Shown here piece after piece: positions 7,250 through 9,738 of a stretch of 9,738 bases of DNA. The DNA is from DUAL01 sp964478325 (GTDB lineage: Bacteria; Bacteroidota; Bacteroidia; Flavobacteriales; BACL11). The number at the start of each line of letters is the position of its first letter. Positions within the stretch are counted from its first letter, which is position 1. The position numbers and the translations under genes were made by a program. Location: positions 1-9,738 of the forward strand of contig CAYZIA010000063.1 in NCBI GenBank assembly GCA_964478325.1. Reading direction: 5' to 3'. A model generated the notes under the pieces. It searched no databases and had not been told where the DNA came from. It was given only the letters and a program-made list of their open reading frames with translations.

Positions 7250-7698
7250 AAGCAATAATTCAAAGAGTAAGTAGCGCATCTGTAACAATTGATGAAGATG
7301 TAAAAAGTGAAATTTGCACTGGGTTGTTAATTTTAATTGGCATTGAGCTTCAAGACACTCAAGATGATTCTTTATGGCTCGCCAATAAAATTGCTCAACT
7401 TAGAATATTTCCAGATAAAGAAGGCGTAATGAATAAGTCTATTACTGAGATTGAAGGAGAAGTAATTGTGGTAAGTCAATTTACTTTACATGCTAAAACA
7501 AAAAAAGGAAACAGGCCTTCTTACATAAGAGCGGCTCGGCCTCAGCAAGCTATCCCTCTTTATGAACGCTTTAAAGAGAACTTAGCTATTGCTATTGGCA
7601 AACAAGTTCAGTCAGGAGAGTTTGGGGCTAATATGAAAGTATCTTTAACAAATGATGGGCCTGTGACAATAATAATTGACACTAAGAATAAGGAATAA
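7246..7698 (+). CDS. dtd: D-aminoacyl-tRNA deacylase
   Basis: Dtd removes D-amino acids, and glycine mischarged on tRNA(Ala), keeping D-residues out of proteins; it acts as a cytoplasmic homodimer. The 150-residue length is normal. Family landmarks are the N-terminal MKAIIQRVSSASV, SQFTL (77-81), GNRPSY (88-93), GEFGANM (124-130) and the cross-subunit Gly-cisPro loop NDGPVT (136-141) that provides chiral proofreading. It overlaps rsgA by the four bases ATGA. It ends at TAA 7696-7698, directly against the stop of the convergent gene with no bases between and no terminator hairpin. Pairing with rsgA groups two translation-quality functions in one operon. Confidence 0.95.
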   Translation: MKAIIQRVSSASVTIDEDVKSEICTGLLILIGIELQDTQDDSLWLANKIAQLRIFPDKEGVMNKSITEIEGEVIVVSQFTLHAKTKKGNRPSYIRAARPQQAIPLYERFKENLAIAIGKQVQSGEFGANMKVSLTNDGPVTIIIDTKNKE

Positions 7699-8391
7699 TT
7701 ATCTTTTCATTCCTTCAGGAATACCATAAATATGTACGATTTCTATCTTATCAGAAAGCGACATGACGCCAGGGTTTATCCCTAATGTATTATGTGGAAT
7801 TTCGATTTCCAATTCTGAATAATAATCTATCCAAGCTTGTAGAGTATCACCATTGTCTGGATGAAGAAAGTTCATATTTTGTAACTGAAAAATAGAATCT
7901 TCCAAAAAAGCATCGTAAATTAATTCAGAGCAATAATATTGATCATTATTCAGAATAAAAAGATCATCATAATTCATTCCTATTTTTTTTCTTGAAAAAG
8001 AAATTGCATTTTGTATTGTGTGACTATGTTGTGCTTTTAATCTGCCTACAATTACTTTTGGATTATTGTTATCATCAAATGATCGGTTTAAGAAACTGTT
8101 AATGCTTGTTATTCTTACTTTATTTGGCAGAGCCTCTAAAACTTTTACATGATCATTATAATTGTAATCTGGATTAATACAATAAGGGTCGCCTAATTCG
8201 ACAACCATTCCAATATGTGATAAGTTTGCTCCTTTATATCCTGGAGTGACTAATTCAATCGCATCACAAATAGGAGAGGAGTCTAGATCTTGAAAAAGAA
8301 AGTCACCTTTTTGTAATTGAAATTCTTCTTGAGCACTTCTATTTACACAACTAATCTGAATTAGCAAGAATACAACTAACCATTTTTTCAT
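7699..8391 (-). CDS. YiiX/YebB-like NlpC/P60-superfamily cysteine hydrolase, probable lipoprotein
   Basis: This 230-residue protein resembles the circularly permuted papain-fold YiiX/YebB group of cysteine hydrolases, which are thought to act on amide or lipid-acyl bonds. Recognisable features are KGDFLF (28-33), the catalytic His59 in LSHIGMV, Glu86 in KVLEAL and the probable nucleophile Cys154 in YYCSELIYD. In the permuted fold His comes before Cys, as seen here. The N-terminus MKKWLVVFLLIQIS followed by Cys15 suggests a lipoprotein signal, but Gln at -3 departs from the usual lipobox, so a plain signal peptide or periplasmic location remains possible. The ATG at 8391 lies four bases after a -7 box, and the gene appears to be a single transcription unit between the atpDC terminator and dtd. 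The substrate is unknown. Confidence 0.8.
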   Translation of the reverse strand: MKKWLVVFLLIQISCVNRSAQEEFQLQKGDFLFQDLDSSPICDAIELVTPGYKGANLSHIGMVVELGDPYCINPDYNYNDHVKVLEALPNKVRITSINSFLNRSFDDNNNPKVIVGRLKAQHSHTIQNAISFSRKKIGMNYDDLFILNNDQYYCSELIYDAFLEDSIFQLQNMNFLHPDNGDTLQAWIDYYSELEIEIPHNTLGINPGVMSLSDKIEIVHIYGIPEGMKR

Positions 8392-8395
8392 ATTT

Positions 8396-8403
8396 CAAAT
8401 ATA
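8396..8403 (-). promoter_or_regulatory. Putative -7 box of the yiiX-like gene, leaderless geometry
   Basis: On the minus strand TATATTTG fits TAnnTTTG and is followed by AAAT and ATG. It directly abuts the T-run of the atpDC terminator, so the upstream transcript ends where the new one is expected to begin. Confidence 0.5.
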
Positions 8404-8430
8404 AAAAAGAGGACTTTCTTAGTCCTCTTT
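8403..8430 (-). terminator. Intrinsic terminator of the atpD-atpC operon
   Basis: A perfect 10-bp inverted repeat (AAAGAGGACT at 8406-8415 and AGTCCTCTTT at 8421-8430) surrounds a five-base loop. Read on the minus strand it is followed by a run of T (8408-8403). It lies 24 bases after the atpC stop. The plus-strand reading has only three T after the stem, so the minus direction is favoured. Confidence 0.88.
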
Positions 8431-8453
8431 ATTTCAGTTGTTTTTTAGTAATT

Positions 8454-8690
8454 TTAATCTGCTAAAACAATAATTTTATTGTTTTGCATTTCAATTACGC
8501 CTCCATTTATTGCTAGTGTTTCGATTTTATTATCAGCTGTAATTATTCTGACATCTCCCTTTGTAAGAGCAGAAATAATTGGAGCGTGATTATTTAAGAT
8601 TTCAAATCCACCAGAAATTCCAGGGAATTTTACACTTGTAACTTCTCCTTCAAACGCTTTCTTTTCTGGTGTAATTATTTCTAGAATCAT
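8454..8690 (-). CDS. atpC: ATP synthase F1 subunit epsilon, short form
   Basis: The epsilon subunit belongs to the central stalk of F1 and links rotation of gamma and the c-ring to catalysis. The 78 residues form the N-terminal beta-sandwich only: MILEIITPEKKAFEGEV, the conserved GGFEILNNHAPIIS (27-40) and INGGVIEMQNNKIIVLAD at the end. The C-terminal helical hairpin that inhibits ATP hydrolysis in E. coli (about 140 residues in total) is absent. Short epsilon subunits are usual in Bacteroidota, so this is not read as truncation. It starts two bases after the atpD stop and is closed by the terminator downstream. Confidence 0.94.
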   Translation of the reverse strand: MILEIITPEKKAFEGEVTSVKFPGISGGFEILNNHAPIISALTKGDVRIITADNKIETLAINGGVIEMQNNKIIVLAD

Positions 8691-8692
8691 TA

Positions 8693-9738
8693 CTATTTAG
8701 CTTCAGATAACATTTTATCTCCTTTCTCAATTGCTTCCTCAATTGTTCCAACTAAGTTAAAAGCAGCTTCCGGATATTTATCAACCTCTCCATTTAGTAT
8801 CATGTTAAATCCTTTAATGGTATCTTGTATATCAACAAGAGCTCCTTTTAATCCTGTAAATTGTTCAGCCACATGGAATGGTTGAGACAAGAATCTTTGA
8901 ATTCTTCTTGCTCTATGGACAGCTAATTTATCTTCTTCCGATAATTCATCCATACCCAAAATAGCAATAATATCTTGTAATTCTTTGTATCTCTGTAATA
9001 GCTCTTTTACATCTTGAGCACATTTGTAATGTTCTTCTCCAACTACATCAGGTGTAAGAATTCTAGAAGTAGAGTCCAAAGGATCCACAGCTGGATAAAT
9101 ACCAAGCTCAGCAATTTTTCTTGAAAGCACTGTTGTTGCATCCAAGTGAGAAAAAGTAGTAGCAGGAGCAGGGTCAGTTAAATCATCCGCAGGAACATAT
9201 ACTGCTTGCACAGAAGTAATAGATCCTTTTTTTGTAGAAGTAATTCTTTCTTGCATAGTTCCCATCTCAGTTGCTAATGTTGGCTGATACCCCACAGCAG
9301 AAGGCATTCTTCCAAGCAGTGCAGATACTTCAGAACCAGCTTGCGTGAATCGGAAGATATTATCCATAAAGAATAAGATATCGTTGCCACCAGCATTATC
9401 GTCTCGATCTCTAAAATATTCAGCAATGGTTAATCCTGAAAGCGCAACTCTTGCTCTTGCACCAGGCGGCTCGTTCATTTGTCCAAATACTAAAGCGGCT
9501 TGTGATTGGCTTAAGGCTTTTCGGTCAATATCATTCAGGTTCCATTTTCCTTCTTCCATCGAGTGCACAAACTTATCACCATATTTAATAACATTTGACT
9601 CGATCATTTCTCTTAAAAGATCATTTCCTTCACGAGTCCTTTCTCCAACGCCAGCAAACACCGATAGGCCTGAATACGCTTTTGCAATATTATTAATCAA
9701 TTCCATAATAGTTACTGTTTTTCCAACACCAGCACCAC
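8693..9738 (-). CDS. atpD: ATP synthase F1 subunit beta, 5'-truncated by window edge
   Basis: The beta subunit carries the catalytic nucleotide sites of F1. The window holds the C-terminal 347 or so residues of about 500. The frame continues to the window end with the P-loop GGAGVGKT, so the ATG at 9706 is internal. Visible motifs in order are VGERTREGND, MNEPPGARARVALSGLTIAEYFRD, FFMDNIFRFTQAGSEVSALLGRMPSAVGYQPTLA, VPADDLTDPAPATTFSHLDATTVLSR and FLSQPFHVAEQFTG. All are intact and no substitution looks harmful. The stop TAG (8695-8693) is two bases from the atpC start. An isolated atpD-atpC pair, apart from the other ATP synthase genes, is common in Bacteroidota. Confidence 0.97.
   Translation of the reverse strand, partial: GAGVGKTVTIMELINNIAKAYSGLSVFAGVGERTREGNDLLREMIESNVIKYGDKFVHSMEEGKWNLNDIDRKALSQSQAALVFGQMNEPPGARARVALSGLTIAEYFRDRDDNAGGNDILFFMDNIFRFTQAGSEVSALLGRMPSAVGYQPTLATEMGTMQERITSTKKGSITSVQAVYVPADDLTDPAPATTFSHLDATTVLSRKIAELGIYPAVDPLDSTSRILTPDVVGEEHYKCAQDVKELLQRYKELQDIIAILGMDELSEEDKLAVHRARRIQRFLSQPFHVAEQFTGLKGALVDIQDTIKGFNMILNGEVDKYPEAAFNLVGTIEEAIEKGDKMLSEAK

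Noticed and set aside
8406..8430. Hairpin as a bidirectional terminator
   Set aside because: Only three T follow the stem on the plus strand, and no plus-strand gene reads into it from close by: dtd ends about 700 bases upstream.
8454..8690. atpC as a truncated pseudogene
   Set aside because: Short epsilon subunits without the helical hairpin are normal in Bacteroidota, and the beta-sandwich domain is complete.

Overview
The window comes from a low-GC Bacteroidota genome, most likely a Flavobacteriia-type organism. Supporting signs are a type IX secretion (T9SS) plug protein, a GldA-type ATPase, a secreted enzyme with a T9SS-like C-terminal tail, an atpD-atpC pair with a very short epsilon subunit, no clear Shine-Dalgarno sequences, and Bacteroidota-type -7 boxes (TAnnTTTG) in front of several genes. 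These assignments come from reading the proteins by eye; no database search was possible.

Layout. Positions 1-905 (+) hold the 3' part of a DUF5103/T9SS plug gene. Positions 949-2755 (+) form a damaged block. The 5' fifth of pruA (proline catabolism) is joined to the 3' end of metH (cobalamin-dependent methionine synthase), followed by metF (methylenetetrahydrofolate reductase) with a frameshift. Positions 2752-6254 (-) carry a secreted phosphodiesterase-LamG protein, an AlkB-type alkane monooxygenase that overlaps it by one base, and gldA. Positions 6335-7698 (+) are the rsgA-dtd translation-quality pair, overlapping by four bases. Positions 7699-8391 (-) encode a YiiX-like papain-fold hydrolase. 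Positions 8454-9738 (-) are atpC and the 3' part of atpD, closed by a clear intrinsic terminator. The window is very compact: two convergent gene pairs meet with 0 or -4 bases between stops, and no gap exceeds 100 bases.

How the genes relate. The methionine/folate arm (metH, metF) carries two separate lesions. This is either real decay of methyl-group synthesis or two assembly errors. Three genes have links to the T9SS and gliding machinery: the plug, GldA and the phosphodiesterase cargo. The phosphodiesterase and AlkB look translationally coupled and may act on one lipid or hydrocarbon substrate, but that is inference. rsgA, dtd and atpDC are housekeeping genes.

The most informative signals outside the genes are three exact TAnnTTTG-N4-ATG arrangements (gldA, rsgA, yiiX-like gene), which predict leaderless mRNAs, and a four-unit heptamer repeat in the divergent promoter region at 6297-6324. 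I found no convincing new multi-gene system, CRISPR array, insertion sequence, tRNA or rRNA.
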